Assembly: GCF_021401135.1 (NCBI RefSeq)
Contig: NZ_JACBFO010000002.1
Span: forward strand, 868,001-932,000
DNA: 64,000 nucleotides
Reading direction: 5' to 3'
Origin: Azonexus sp. R2A61
Lineage (GTDB): Bacteria > Pseudomonadota > Gammaproteobacteria > Burkholderiales > Rhodocyclaceae
The notes beneath the pieces are model-generated. The model ran no database searches. It saw nothing but the letters and a program-made list of their open reading frames with translations, and was not told the origin of the DNA. The first letter of the stretch is position 1. Each line of letters begins with the position of its first letter. Below, one piece after another: positions 11,222 to 19,045 of this stretch. Both the position numbers and the translations under genes were made by a program.

Positions 11222-11923
11222 ATGACGAATCCATCCCCCCTGCCGCCGATCAAAGCGATTGCCTTCGACGCGTACGCCACGCTGTTCGACGTCTATTGCA
11301 TGGAAGCGCTGGCCGAGGAATATTTCCCCAGTCAGGGCAAGGCGCTCACCGTCCTGTGGCGGCACAAGCAGGTGGAATACACGCGCATCCGGACGATGAG
11401 CGGACGTTTCAAGACCTTCTGGGAGCTGACCCGCGATGCGCTGATTTTCGCTGCCGCCCAGCTCGAACTGCCGATGAACGACAGCCAGCGCCAACATCTG
11501 ATGAACCAGTACGCCTGCCTGCGCCCCTTTCCGGAAAACCAGGCGACCCTGGAAACGCTGGTGGCGATGGACATGCCGCTGGCCATCCTGTCCAACGGCA
11601 CGCAGCCGATGCTCGACATCGCCGTCAAGTTCAACGGCATGAACCATCTGTTCGCGCACATCCTGTCGGCCGACACGGTGCAGAAATTCAAGACTGCCCC
11701 CGAGGTATACCAACTTGCGGTCGACGCCTTCGCCCTGCCGAAAAACGAAATCCTGTTCGTCTCGGCCAATGCCTGGGACGCCTGCGCAGCGACCTGGTTC
11801 GGCTTCCAGACCTTCTGGGTCAACCGCAACGGCCAGCCGCCCGAACAACTCGACGTCGCGCCGCACGCCAGCGGCCGGCTCCTTTCCGACGTGCTGGCCC
11901 ATGTGCGCGGCCTGCACGGTTAA
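11222..11923 (+). CDS. Haloacid dehalogenase, type II
   Basis: A 233-residue HAD hydrolase of the L-2-haloacid dehalogenase group. The nucleophile motif is FDAYATLFD (D16), motif II is LSNGT, motif III contains a Lys in KFKTAPEVY, and the C-terminal motif is FVSANAWDACAA. Such enzymes displace halide from (S)-2-haloacids to give 2-hydroxy acids such as glycolate or lactate. The ATG at 11222 is preferred over a TTG at 11213. It is 37 bp upstream of aceB on the same strand. Haloacetate gives glycolate and then glyoxylate, the substrate of malate synthase, so co-transcription makes metabolic sense. Many HADs of this type have other or unknown substrates. Confidence 0.85.
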   Translation: MTNPSPLPPIKAIAFDAYATLFDVYCMEALAEEYFPSQGKALTVLWRHKQVEYTRIRTMSGRFKTFWELTRDALIFAAAQLELPMNDSQRQHLMNQYACLRPFPENQATLETLVAMDMPLAILSNGTQPMLDIAVKFNGMNHLFAHILSADTVQKFKTAPEVYQLAVDAFALPKNEILFVSANAWDACAATWFGFQTFWVNRNGQPPEQLDVAPHASGRLLSDVLAHVRGLHG

Positions 11924-11960
11924 TCCGCCATTCACCATAAACCAACGTAGAGGAAAACTC

Positions 11961-13559
11961 ATGAGCATCCAACTGCCCGCCGGCGTGCAAATCACCGCCC
12001 CGATCAAGCCCGAATGGGAATCCATCCTCAGCACCGAAGCGCTCGAATTCGTCGCCAAGCTGCACCGCGCCTTCGAAGCCCGCCGCCAGGAACTGCTCAA
12101 GGCCCGCGTCGAGCGCCAGGCGCGCATCGATGCCGGCGAAATGCCGGACTTCCTGCCGGAAACCGCGCACATCCGCAACGGCGACTGGAAGGTCGCGCCG
12201 GTGCCGGCCGCGCTGCAATGCCGCCGCGTCGAAATCACCGGCCCGGTCGAAGCCAAGATGATCATCAACGCCTTCAACTCGGGTGCTGACTCCTACATGA
12301 CCGACTTCGAGGACTCCAACAGCCCGAACTGGGAAAACCAGATCCAGGGCCAGGTGAACCTGTACAAGGCGATCCGCCGCGAACTGTCGTTCAAGAACGA
12401 AGCCGGCAAGGAATACAAGCTCAACGACAAGATCGCCACCCTGCAGATCCGTCCGCGCGGCTGGCACCTCGACGAAAAGCACGTGCTGGTTGACGGTCAA
12501 CGCGTTTCCGGCGGCATTTTCGACTTCGCTCTGGTCTTCTTCCACAACGCCAAGGAACAGATCGCCCGCGGCGCCGGCCCGTTCTACTACCTGCCGAAGA
12601 TGGAAAGCCACCTCGAAGCCCGCCTGTGGAACGACATCTTCGTGATGGCCCAGGACCACGTCGGCCTGCCGCAAGGCACCATCAAGGCCACCGTGCTGGT
12701 CGAGACCATCCTCGCCACCTTCGAGATGGAAGAAATCCTGTACGAACTGCGCAATCACTCCGCCGGGCTGAATGCCGGCCGCTGGGACTACATCTTCTCC
12801 TGCATCAAGAAGTTCAAGAAGAACAAGGACTTCTGCCTGGCCCAGCGCGGCGCCATCACCATGGAAGTGCCCTTCATGCGCGGCTACGCCCTGGCCCTCG
12901 TCCAGGCCTGCCACAAGCGCGGCGCCCCGGCGATGGGCGGCATGTCGGCCCTGATCCCGATCAAGAACGACCCGGTGGCCAACGAAAAGGCCCTGGCCGG
13001 CATCCGCCACGACAAGACCCGTGACGCCAACGACGGCTTCGACGGCGGCTGGGTGGCCCACCCGGGCCTGGTGCCGATCGCCATGGAAGAGTTCGTCAAG
13101 GTCCTCGGCGACCGCCCGAACCAGTTCGAGAAGCAGGTTTCCGGCAACTTCGGCCCGGCCCAGTGGCTCGACTTCCAGCCGACCACCCCGATCACCGAAG
13201 CCGGCCTGCGCAACAACATCAACGTCGGCATCCACTACCTCGGTTCCTGGCTGGCCGGCAACGGCTGCGTGCCCATCCACAACCTGATGGAAGACGCCGC
13301 CACCGCCGAAATCAGCCGCTCGCAAGTCTGGCAGTGGGTGGTTTCGCCGAAGGGCATCCTCGACGACGGCCGCAAGGTCACCGTTGAAATGGTCCGCCCG
13401 ATGATTGCCGAGGAACTGGCCAAGGTGAAGGCCACCGTGACGGCGCAAGGCGAAGACACCGCGACCTACGACCAGGCCGCTGAAATCTTCGACCGCATGA
13501 GCCTGACCCCGGACTACCCGGAATTCCTGACGCTGCCGCTCTACGAGGCGATGGCCTGA
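11961..13559 (+). CDS. aceB: Malate synthase A
   Basis: A 532-residue malate synthase A, the family length. It condenses glyoxylate with acetyl-CoA to malate. The characteristic RPRGWHLDEKH segment and the GRWDYIFS block are intact. The ATG at 11961 has GAGGAAAA at 11951-11958 upstream; the open frame extends further only as a shadow of the dehalogenase gene. It follows the HAD gene by 37 bp and ends in a strong terminator. Confidence 0.96.
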   Translation: MSIQLPAGVQITAPIKPEWESILSTEALEFVAKLHRAFEARRQELLKARVERQARIDAGEMPDFLPETAHIRNGDWKVAPVPAALQCRRVEITGPVEAKMIINAFNSGADSYMTDFEDSNSPNWENQIQGQVNLYKAIRRELSFKNEAGKEYKLNDKIATLQIRPRGWHLDEKHVLVDGQRVSGGIFDFALVFFHNAKEQIARGAGPFYYLPKMESHLEARLWNDIFVMAQDHVGLPQGTIKATVLVETILATFEMEEILYELRNHSAGLNAGRWDYIFSCIKKFKKNKDFCLAQRGAITMEVPFMRGYALALVQACHKRGAPAMGGMSALIPIKNDPVANEKALAGIRHDKTRDANDGFDGGWVAHPGLVPIAMEEFVKVLGDRPNQFEKQVSGNFGPAQWLDFQPTTPITEAGLRNNINVGIHYLGSWLAGNGCVPIHNLMEDAATAEISRSQVWQWVVSPKGILDDGRKVTVEMVRPMIAEELAKVKATVTAQGEDTATYDQAAEIFDRMSLTPDYPEFLTLPLYEAMA

Positions 13560-13583
13560 TAAAAACGAAGTGGAGAGAGACCA

Positions 13584-13611
13584 AACGCCGGGGCAACCCG
13601 GCGTTTTTTTT
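13584..13611 (+). terminator. Terminator of aceB
   Basis: An AACGCCGGG stem with its complement around a GCAA tetraloop, followed by eight T. Confidence 0.93.
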
Positions 13612-13800
13612 GACGTTTGCGGTCCCCTCAAAAAAGCCCAAATTCCGCACTCCCGCCATGCGTGATGGTCACCGGCACACGGCCGCCTGCCGAAGCATCG
13701 ACAAAGATGCCGCTCCCCCAAGCCCCGCTTTCCGGCATGGCTCTGACGAATTATTTTTGCCACCCCACAATATTTTCCCGTCTCCGCCGTCTACCCTGGC

Positions 13801-14400
13801 ATGGACACCACGTTTTCCCTGCCGACGCCCGCTGAGACGCCCCTGCCCATGGCCGATCGCAATCGCCACCTGACCGAGACCATCGCCCGCGAGAGCGGCC
13901 GGCTGGGGCGTTTCATCCGCCAGCGCGTCGCCGACCCGGGCGAGGCGGAAGACATCCTTCAGGACGTTTTCTTCGACCTGGTCGAAGCCTGGCGGCTGCC
14001 CGAACCGATCGAGCAGGTCGGCGCCTGGCTGTTCCGCGTCGCCCGCAACCGCATCGTCGACCGCTTCCGCAAGCAGCGCGAAGTACCGCTGGCGGCAGTC
14101 GCCAACCCGCACGATGACGACGCCGAAGCGCGCTGGCTGGACGATGCCCTGCCAGCGGCGGACGGCGGCCCGGAAGCCGCCCATCTGCGCCGCCTGTGGC
14201 TCGACACCATGGCCGCCGGCCTCGACGAATTGCCGGCGGGGCCGCGCGACACCTTCATCGCCCACGAAATCGATGGCCGCAGCTTCAAGGAGCTGGCAAC
14301 GGCCAGCGGCGTGCCGCTGAACACCCTGCTCGGCTGGAAACGCCAGGCCGTCCTGCATCTGCGTGAACGCCTGCGTCCACTCTACGACACTCACCCCTGA
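13801..14400 (+). CDS. ECF-type RNA polymerase sigma factor
   Basis: A 199-residue sigma-70 family protein with region 2 (EAEDILQDVFFDLVEAW, then GAWLFRVARNRIVDRFRK) and region 4 (LPAGPRDTFIAHEIDGRSFKE, then a helix-turn-helix). The -10-binding and -35-binding helices are both present. An in-frame ATG at 13849 (MADRNRHLTETIARE) would remove 16 residues and fits the usual family start; neither start has a clear ribosome-binding site. No classic anti-sigma gene adjoins. Instead a small His-rich membrane protein begins 14 bp downstream and may play that part. It is divergent in base composition from nothing nearby. Confidence 0.88.
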   Translation: MDTTFSLPTPAETPLPMADRNRHLTETIARESGRLGRFIRQRVADPGEAEDILQDVFFDLVEAWRLPEPIEQVGAWLFRVARNRIVDRFRKQREVPLAAVANPHDDDAEARWLDDALPAADGGPEAAHLRRLWLDTMAAGLDELPAGPRDTFIAHEIDGRSFKELATASGVPLNTLLGWKRQAVLHLRERLRPLYDTHP

Positions 14401-14414
14401 ATGAGGAAACCCCG

Positions 14415-14789
14415 ATGAAATGCACTTCCCGTACCGCCGGCTGCGTCAAGCACGGCCTCAAGATCGGCCTGCTGGTCATTGCCGGCATCGCCGCTGTCAC
14501 CTGGATCGTCATGTACCTCTGGAACGCCCTGCTGCCCGACCTGTTCATCGGCGTCTCGCCCATCGGCTACTGGCAGGCGCTGGGCGTGCTGATCCTCAGC
14601 CGCATCCTCTTCGGCGGTCTGCGCGGCGGCCACCACCGCTGGCACGACCGGCACGCGCATTGGGAGAAACTCAGCGCGGAGGAGCGCGAACAATTGCGCG
14701 GCCGCTTCCACAGCCGCTGGCACCGCTGCTGCGACACGTCGGCAAGTACTGACGACAAGAAGGGCAACGGCGATTCACCCGCCGCGTAA
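14415..14789 (+). CDS. Small His-rich membrane protein downstream of ECF sigma factor
   Basis: A 124-residue protein. It has two predicted membrane helices (about residues 16-40 and 50-66, the second containing LGVLILSRILFGG), then a basic tail rich in His and Trp (GGHHRWHDRHAHWEK, later WHRCC). It starts 14 bp after the sigma gene, so they are probably co-transcribed. Small proteins with an LSRILFGG helix and a His-rich tail are commonly found beside ECF sigma genes, but I know of no established function. A metal-sensing or anti-sigma role is a guess from context and from the His and Cys residues. Confidence 0.72.
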   Translation: MKCTSRTAGCVKHGLKIGLLVIAGIAAVTWIVMYLWNALLPDLFIGVSPIGYWQALGVLILSRILFGGLRGGHHRWHDRHAHWEKLSAEEREQLRGRFHSRWHRCCDTSASTDDKKGNGDSPAA

Positions 14790-14864
14790 GCACCGAGCCA
14801 CCGGCGGCCGGGAAATCGCCTTCCCGACCGCCGGCAGATTCTCCGCCCTCAGCCAAAACTGCAC

Positions 14865-16025
14865 ATGCCCACCACGCCCCCGACGCCGCCGGCGGTCCTG
14901 CCCCAACGCATCCGCCGTGCCCTCTGGCGCATCCTGCCGATCATCGCCGCGCTGCACGCCTACATCGGCTGGCGACTGCTGCTGCCGCTCGATCTCGGCC
15001 CGGCAACACTGGCAGTCGCCACCGCCGGACTCACACTCTCCGCCGTGCTCGTGCCGCTCGGCTTGCTCGGACGCTTTCTCGGCCAGCGCCAGGCGCTGGC
15101 CGACCGCCTGAGCGGCCTCGGCGGCCTGGCCATGGGTCTGTTCTCGTCGGTCCTGGTCCTCACCGTGCTGCGCGATCTCGCCAGCCTGGCGATAAGCGAT
15201 CCGGCGCAGGACCGCCCGACCGCGCTCGCCGTCTTTGTGCTGGCGCTGCTGGCGACTGCCATCGGCTTCGTCAATGCCCGCCGCGTCGCCCGCGTGGTGC
15301 ACGTCGACGTGCCGTTGGCCGGCTTGCCGCCGGGCCTGCACGGCTTTCGTATCGTCCAGCTCAGCGACATCCACGTCGGGCCGACGATCAAACGCGACTA
15401 CGTGCAGGCCATCGTCGACCGCGTCAACCGCCTCGCTGCCGACCTGGTCGCCATCACCGGCGACACGGTCGACGGCAGCGTCGAGCAGTTGCGCGGAGAC
15501 GTCGCCCCGCTGGCCGGACTGCGCAGCCGCCACGGCAGCTATCTGGTCACCGGCAACCACGAATACTATGCCGGTGCGGCGGCCTGGCTGGCCGAGTTCG
15601 ACCGCCTCGGGCTGCACGGCCTGCACAACCGGCATGTCGTCATCGACCACGACGGCGCGCGCCTGGTCGTTGCTGGCGTCACGGACTACAACGCCGGCGC
15701 CTTCGACCCCGCCCAGGCCAGCGATCCGGCTGCGGCCCTGGCCGGCAGCCCGGCCGGATTGCCGCGGCTGCTGCTCGCCCACCAGCCGCGTTCGGCAAAC
15801 GCTGCGGCGGCCGCCGGCGCCGATCTGCAGTTGTCCGGACACACGCACGGCGGCCAATTCTGGCCGTGGAATTTCTTCGTCCCCTTGCAACAGCCCTTCA
15901 CCGCCGGCCTGCACAAGCTCGGCCGGCTGACCGTCTATACCAGCCGCGGCACTGGCTACTGGGGACCGCCCAAACGCTTCGGCGCCCCGTCCGAAATCAC
16001 CGTCCTGCACCTGCGGCCGGCCTGA
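14865..16025 (+). CDS. Membrane-anchored metallophosphoesterase, YaeI/YkuE-like
   Basis: A 386-residue protein. Four hydrophobic segments (about residues 20-140) precede a calcineurin-like phosphoesterase domain with all metal-binding motifs: LSDIHVG, GDTVDG, GNHEYY and GHTHGGQ. Family members include E. coli YaeI and B. subtilis YkuE, two-metal hydrolases active on phosphodiesters and possibly lipid head groups. The catalytic domain is probably at the membrane surface; which side is not certain from the sequence. It lies 75 bp after the His-rich protein, so operon membership with the sigma gene is possible. A short dispersed repeat follows its stop codon directly. Confidence 0.85.
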   Translation: MPTTPPTPPAVLPQRIRRALWRILPIIAALHAYIGWRLLLPLDLGPATLAVATAGLTLSAVLVPLGLLGRFLGQRQALADRLSGLGGLAMGLFSSVLVLTVLRDLASLAISDPAQDRPTALAVFVLALLATAIGFVNARRVARVVHVDVPLAGLPPGLHGFRIVQLSDIHVGPTIKRDYVQAIVDRVNRLAADLVAITGDTVDGSVEQLRGDVAPLAGLRSRHGSYLVTGNHEYYAGAAAWLAEFDRLGLHGLHNRHVVIDHDGARLVVAGVTDYNAGAFDPAQASDPAAALAGSPAGLPRLLLAHQPRSANAAAAAGADLQLSGHTHGGQFWPWNFFVPLQQPFTAGLHKLGRLTVYTSRGTGYWGPPKRFGAPSEITVLHLRPA

Positions 16026-16029
16026 AGCG

Positions 16030-16063
16030 GCCGCCTGCGGTCGACGGCAAAAAACCGCAAAAA
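16030..16063. repeat. Dispersed SalI-type palindrome, extended copy
   Basis: TGCGGTCGACGGCA (16036-16049, one mismatch to the palindrome), followed by an A-run and CCGCAAAAA. The whole element, including the preceding CGGCC, aligns with 24535-24571. That makes these two copies of one element about 35 bp long rather than a chance palindrome. Confidence 0.6.
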
Positions 16064-16251
16064 TCGCTGAAGGGCCGATGCACCGCAATGGTTCGCAATG
16101 CACCATTCGGCACTTGTTGCCAAGCACCGGCACCACGCACCAGCGCGTTCTCTCCGCCAACGACGGCCTGCCGCGGTTCGCCGCAGGCGGCCGTCAAACG
16201 GGTGTTTTTCCGGCACGTTTTGTGCACCGCAACAAACACTCACCCACGTCA

Positions 16252-16267
16252 TGTCGCAATCACGACA
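16252..16267. promoter_or_regulatory. Short inverted repeat upstream of the small membrane protein gene
   Basis: TGTCG and CGACA separated by 6 nt, 12 nt upstream of the start and overlapping its ribosome-binding site. It could be an operator or a weak hairpin, or it could be chance. Confidence 0.25.
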
Positions 16268-16278
16268 GGAGAATCGCC

Positions 16279-16485
16279 ATGGACCGCTGGACCAAACTCA
16301 CCGAATTCTTCGCCTGCGGCCTCGCCGTATTGCCGGCCACATTGGGCATCGGGCTCGACAGCTTCGAGATCTTCGCCACCAGCCTGGGGCTGATGCTGCT
16401 GCTACTGATCGGCGTCACCATCGGCGCCCCGGCCGTGCCACCGCCGAGCGAATCCGGCAGCGATGGCGAACACCACGAACGCTGA
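16279..16485 (+). CDS. Small membrane protein, unknown function
   Basis: A 68-residue protein. ACAGGAGA at 16265-16272 gives a well-spaced ribosome-binding site, which fixes the ATG at 16279 within a longer frame. It has one or two hydrophobic segments (about residues 12-28 and 30-50, the latter LGLMLLLLIGVTIGAP) and a short acidic, His-containing tail. I do not recognise a family. It stands alone between the metallophosphoesterase and the haem diguanylate cyclase. Confidence 0.55.
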   Translation: MDRWTKLTEFFACGLAVLPATLGIGLDSFEIFATSLGLMLLLLIGVTIGAPAVPPPSESGSDGEHHER

Positions 16486-16652
16486 CCGACAACGGCGCCT
16501 GCCCCGGCATGACAGGCATGCCTTCGACATTGAAAATTAGCAATCGCTTTTTTTCAAGTGTCTGATGTATAGGCTTTTATCGGAAAAAATCACCAAAAAC
16601 CCCAGTTCTCGGGTCAAATTTGACGTTTGAACGGTATTTTCCGCGCTCTGGC

Positions 16653-16680
16653 TTGATTTCCATCCCCGTAGGGACATAAT
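16653..16680 (+). promoter_or_regulatory. Candidate promoter of the haem diguanylate cyclase gene
   Basis: TTGATT at 16653-16658, a 16-bp spacer and CATAAT at 16675-16680. It sits in a 240-bp intergenic stretch that is more AT-rich than its surroundings. Confidence 0.45.
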
Positions 16681-16728
16681 TGCCCCCACACATAACAATG
16701 GTTCTCTCGGGGAGAGGAGACAAGAGCC

Positions 16729-18591
16729 GTGAATCTGAACACCAAGGTCACCCTGTTCTTTGCCGGTATCGCCGCCACCTTGCTGGCCGTGCTGATCGCG
16801 ATCAGCCTGTATGCCTTCCGCAGTTTTTCGATTGCCTCGGCCACCGAGCATATCCGTACGGCAGCTGAAATCGTCCGTGTCCATCTGACTGAATCGATGA
16901 TCAACGGCGTCATCGACAAGCGCGAGAGCTTCCTGTCGCGACTGGTCGAGGTCAAGGGGCTGCGCTCCGCCCGCGTGTTCCGCTCGGAAGACGTCAAGAA
17001 GCAGTTCGGCGAAGGCTTGCGCATGGAGTCGGCAGCCGACGAGCTGGAACGCCGGGTACTGGCCGAAGGCAAGTCCTATTTCGAAGTCATCGACGAGGGC
17101 GACGAATCGATCTTCCGCGGCACCATTCCCTATATCGCCACGTCCACCGGCAGCCCGAACTGCCTGCAATGCCATCATGTGCCGGAAGGTACCGTGCTCG
17201 GCGCGGTAAGCATGAGCATGTCGATCGACGCGCTGAAGCAGAAGGCACTGCTCACCGTCGCCGGCATCGTCGGCGCAGTCACCGTCTTCGCGTTGCTGCT
17301 GGTCCTGCTGTCGCGCCGGCTGCTGCGCCCGGTCTCGGAAACCGCAGTCAACGTGGAGATGGCCGTCCAGCGTGCCCTGGCCGGCGATTTCCGGGCGCAT
17401 GTCGAAAAACGCACAAACGACGAGATCGGCCAGATCGCGACCGACATGAACCGTCTGCTGACCTTCCTCGACGACGGTCTGAACCGGATCGGCGACAGCG
17501 TCGCCCGACTCACCGACCGCACGCCGACCCCGGGAGAAAACCGCCTGACCGCAACCATCGACATGGTCGACGGGCTGACCAAGGCGGCTCACTTCAAGCA
17601 GGCCATCGAAGAGGACGAATCGAAGTCCGAGATCTACCAGCGCCTGTCGCGCACGCTGCAACAGGAGTTCGATCTCCGCGAATTCTCGCTGTACGAGATC
17701 AGCGCCAACAAGAAACAGATGCTCAGCATCATCGTCGACGGCGAAGAGGCCGACGGCTGCCGCTGGTGCTCGCCGGAAATCCTGGTCCGCCCGGAAGCCT
17801 GCCGCGTTCGGCGTACCGGCCATCTGGTCGACGGCGTCGAGAATCCGGAAATCTGTTACGCCTTCGCACCGCCGGCCGACGCGGGCGCCCGCCGCCATGT
17901 CTGCTTCCCGATCATCCAGTCCGGCTCGGTCGGCAGCGTCGTGCAATTGCTGACCCGCCCGGCCGAACAGGAGGCATTGCAGGCCAAGGTGCCGCTGATC
18001 AACGTCTACCTGCGCGAGACCGCGCCGGTGCTCGAAACCAAGCGACTGATGGAAAGCCTGCGCGATTCGACGCTGCGCGATCCGATGACCGGCCTGAACA
18101 ACCGCCGCTTCCTCGAGGAATACGTCGAAACGCTGGTCGCCGGCGTACAGCGCAAACGCTCGCACGCGGCAATCATGATGCTCGACCTCGACTACTTCAA
18201 GATGGTCAACGACACGCACGGGCACGATGCCGGCGATGCCGTGCTGAAAGCGCTGTCCAACGTGCTCAAGCAGTCGGTACGCGCTTCCGACCTGGTGATC
18301 CGTTACGGCGGCGAAGAGTTCCTGATCGTGTTGCTCGACAGTTCCGGCGAGCACGCCGAGCGGATCGCCGAGAACATTCGTCAGGCCGTCGAGGCCCTGA
18401 AGGTGCAAATCGGCGGCATCGTGCTGCAGAAGACGATTTCGATCGGCATTTCCGACTTTCCGACCGACAGCGAAACCTTCTGGCAGGCCGTCAAGTTTGC
18501 CGACGTGGCGCTTTACCAGGCCAAGGAACAGGGGCGTAACCGGGTGGTCCGCTTCTCGACCGAAATGTGGTCGGACGGCAAGGACTACTGA
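16729..18591 (+). CDS. Diguanylate cyclase with periplasmic c-type haem sensor and Cys-rich GAF-like domain
   Basis: A 620-residue protein. A membrane helix (about 10-30) is followed by a periplasmic domain with a covalent haem motif CLQCH (C145, C148, H149), close to Tll0287/DUF3365-type haem sensors. Next come a second helix (about 175-197), a HAMP linker, and a cytoplasmic GAF-like region carrying C344, C347, C358, C376 and C392. The C-terminal GGDEF domain has GGEEF at 527-531 and should be active. The start is a GTG at 16729 with GGAGAGGAGA just upstream. A redox or gas signal controlling c-di-GMP is a reasonable inference. The cysteines could bind a metal or an Fe-S cluster. Confidence 0.9.
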   Translation: MNLNTKVTLFFAGIAATLLAVLIAISLYAFRSFSIASATEHIRTAAEIVRVHLTESMINGVIDKRESFLSRLVEVKGLRSARVFRSEDVKKQFGEGLRMESAADELERRVLAEGKSYFEVIDEGDESIFRGTIPYIATSTGSPNCLQCHHVPEGTVLGAVSMSMSIDALKQKALLTVAGIVGAVTVFALLLVLLSRRLLRPVSETAVNVEMAVQRALAGDFRAHVEKRTNDEIGQIATDMNRLLTFLDDGLNRIGDSVARLTDRTPTPGENRLTATIDMVDGLTKAAHFKQAIEEDESKSEIYQRLSRTLQQEFDLREFSLYEISANKKQMLSIIVDGEEADGCRWCSPEILVRPEACRVRRTGHLVDGVENPEICYAFAPPADAGARRHVCFPIIQSGSVGSVVQLLTRPAEQEALQAKVPLINVYLRETAPVLETKRLMESLRDSTLRDPMTGLNNRRFLEEYVETLVAGVQRKRSHAAIMMLDLDYFKMVNDTHGHDAGDAVLKALSNVLKQSVRASDLVIRYGGEEFLIVLLDSSGEHAERIAENIRQAVEALKVQIGGIVLQKTISIGISDFPTDSETFWQAVKFADVALYQAKEQGRNRVVRFSTEMWSDGKDY

Positions 18592-18664
18592 GCATTACGC
18601 CAAAAAAGTAAAAGATCAATCGACACGACGGCGGATTATCAACACTGCCAGGCTGCAATAAACT

Positions 18665-18688
18665 GACATCCTCTTTCCGGAGGATGTC
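18665..18688 (+). promoter_or_regulatory. Hairpin enclosing the lrgA ribosome-binding site
   Basis: GACATCCTC at 18665-18673 pairs perfectly with GAGGATGTC at 18680-18688 across a 6-nt loop. The Shine-Dalgarno GGAGGA (18679-18684) is within the 3' arm and the lrgA ATG follows 3 nt after the stem. As RNA this would block translation until opened. As DNA it could also be an operator. Confidence 0.6.
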
Positions 18689-18691
18689 CTC

Positions 18692-19045
18692 ATGCTTGCT
18701 TCCCTCAGCCTGCTGCTGAGCTGCCAGTTGATCGGCGAACTGATCGCCCACTGGCTGGCCCTGCCCGTGCCCGGCCCGGTGATCGGACTGGTGCTGCTGT
18801 TCCTCTGGCTCGTGCTGAGCGAAGGGCCATCGGACGACCTGAAGCAGACCTGCCAGACGCTGCTCCAGCATCTGTCGCTGCTGTTCGTTCCGGCCGGCAC
18901 CGGCATCGTGCTCTACCTGACGCTGATCGGCGACGAATGGCCAGCGCTCGCCGCATCGCTGCTGATCAGCACGCTGGCCGCGCTGGTGGTCACCGCCGGC
19001 GTGATGGTGCTGGTCCAGCGCTACTTCGCCAGGGAGGAATCATGA
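18692..19045 (+). CDS. lrgA: CidA/LrgA family membrane protein
   Basis: A 117-residue holin-like membrane protein with four hydrophobic helices and the family core LPVPGPVIGLVLLF (about residues 25-38). LrgA and LrgB homologues form a two-part membrane complex. In Gram-positive bacteria they affect murein hydrolase activity, and related pairs import pyruvate or export organic acids. The stop overlaps the lrgB start (ATGA). Its ribosome-binding site lies in a perfect 9-bp stem. A two-component system follows lrgB, similar in logic to lytSR-lrgAB. Confidence 0.92.
   Translation: MLASLSLLLSCQLIGELIAHWLALPVPGPVIGLVLLFLWLVLSEGPSDDLKQTCQTLLQHLSLLFVPAGTGIVLYLTLIGDEWPALAASLLISTLAALVVTAGVMVLVQRYFAREES

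Noticed and set aside
13617..13835. Short plus-strand open frame after aceB
   Set aside because: It has no ribosome-binding site, overlaps the sigma-factor start, and has Ser/Pro-rich shadow composition.
16098..16565. 155-codon open frame over the small membrane protein
   Set aside because: The alternative frame with an ACAGGAGA ribosome-binding site and hydrophobic segments is better supported.
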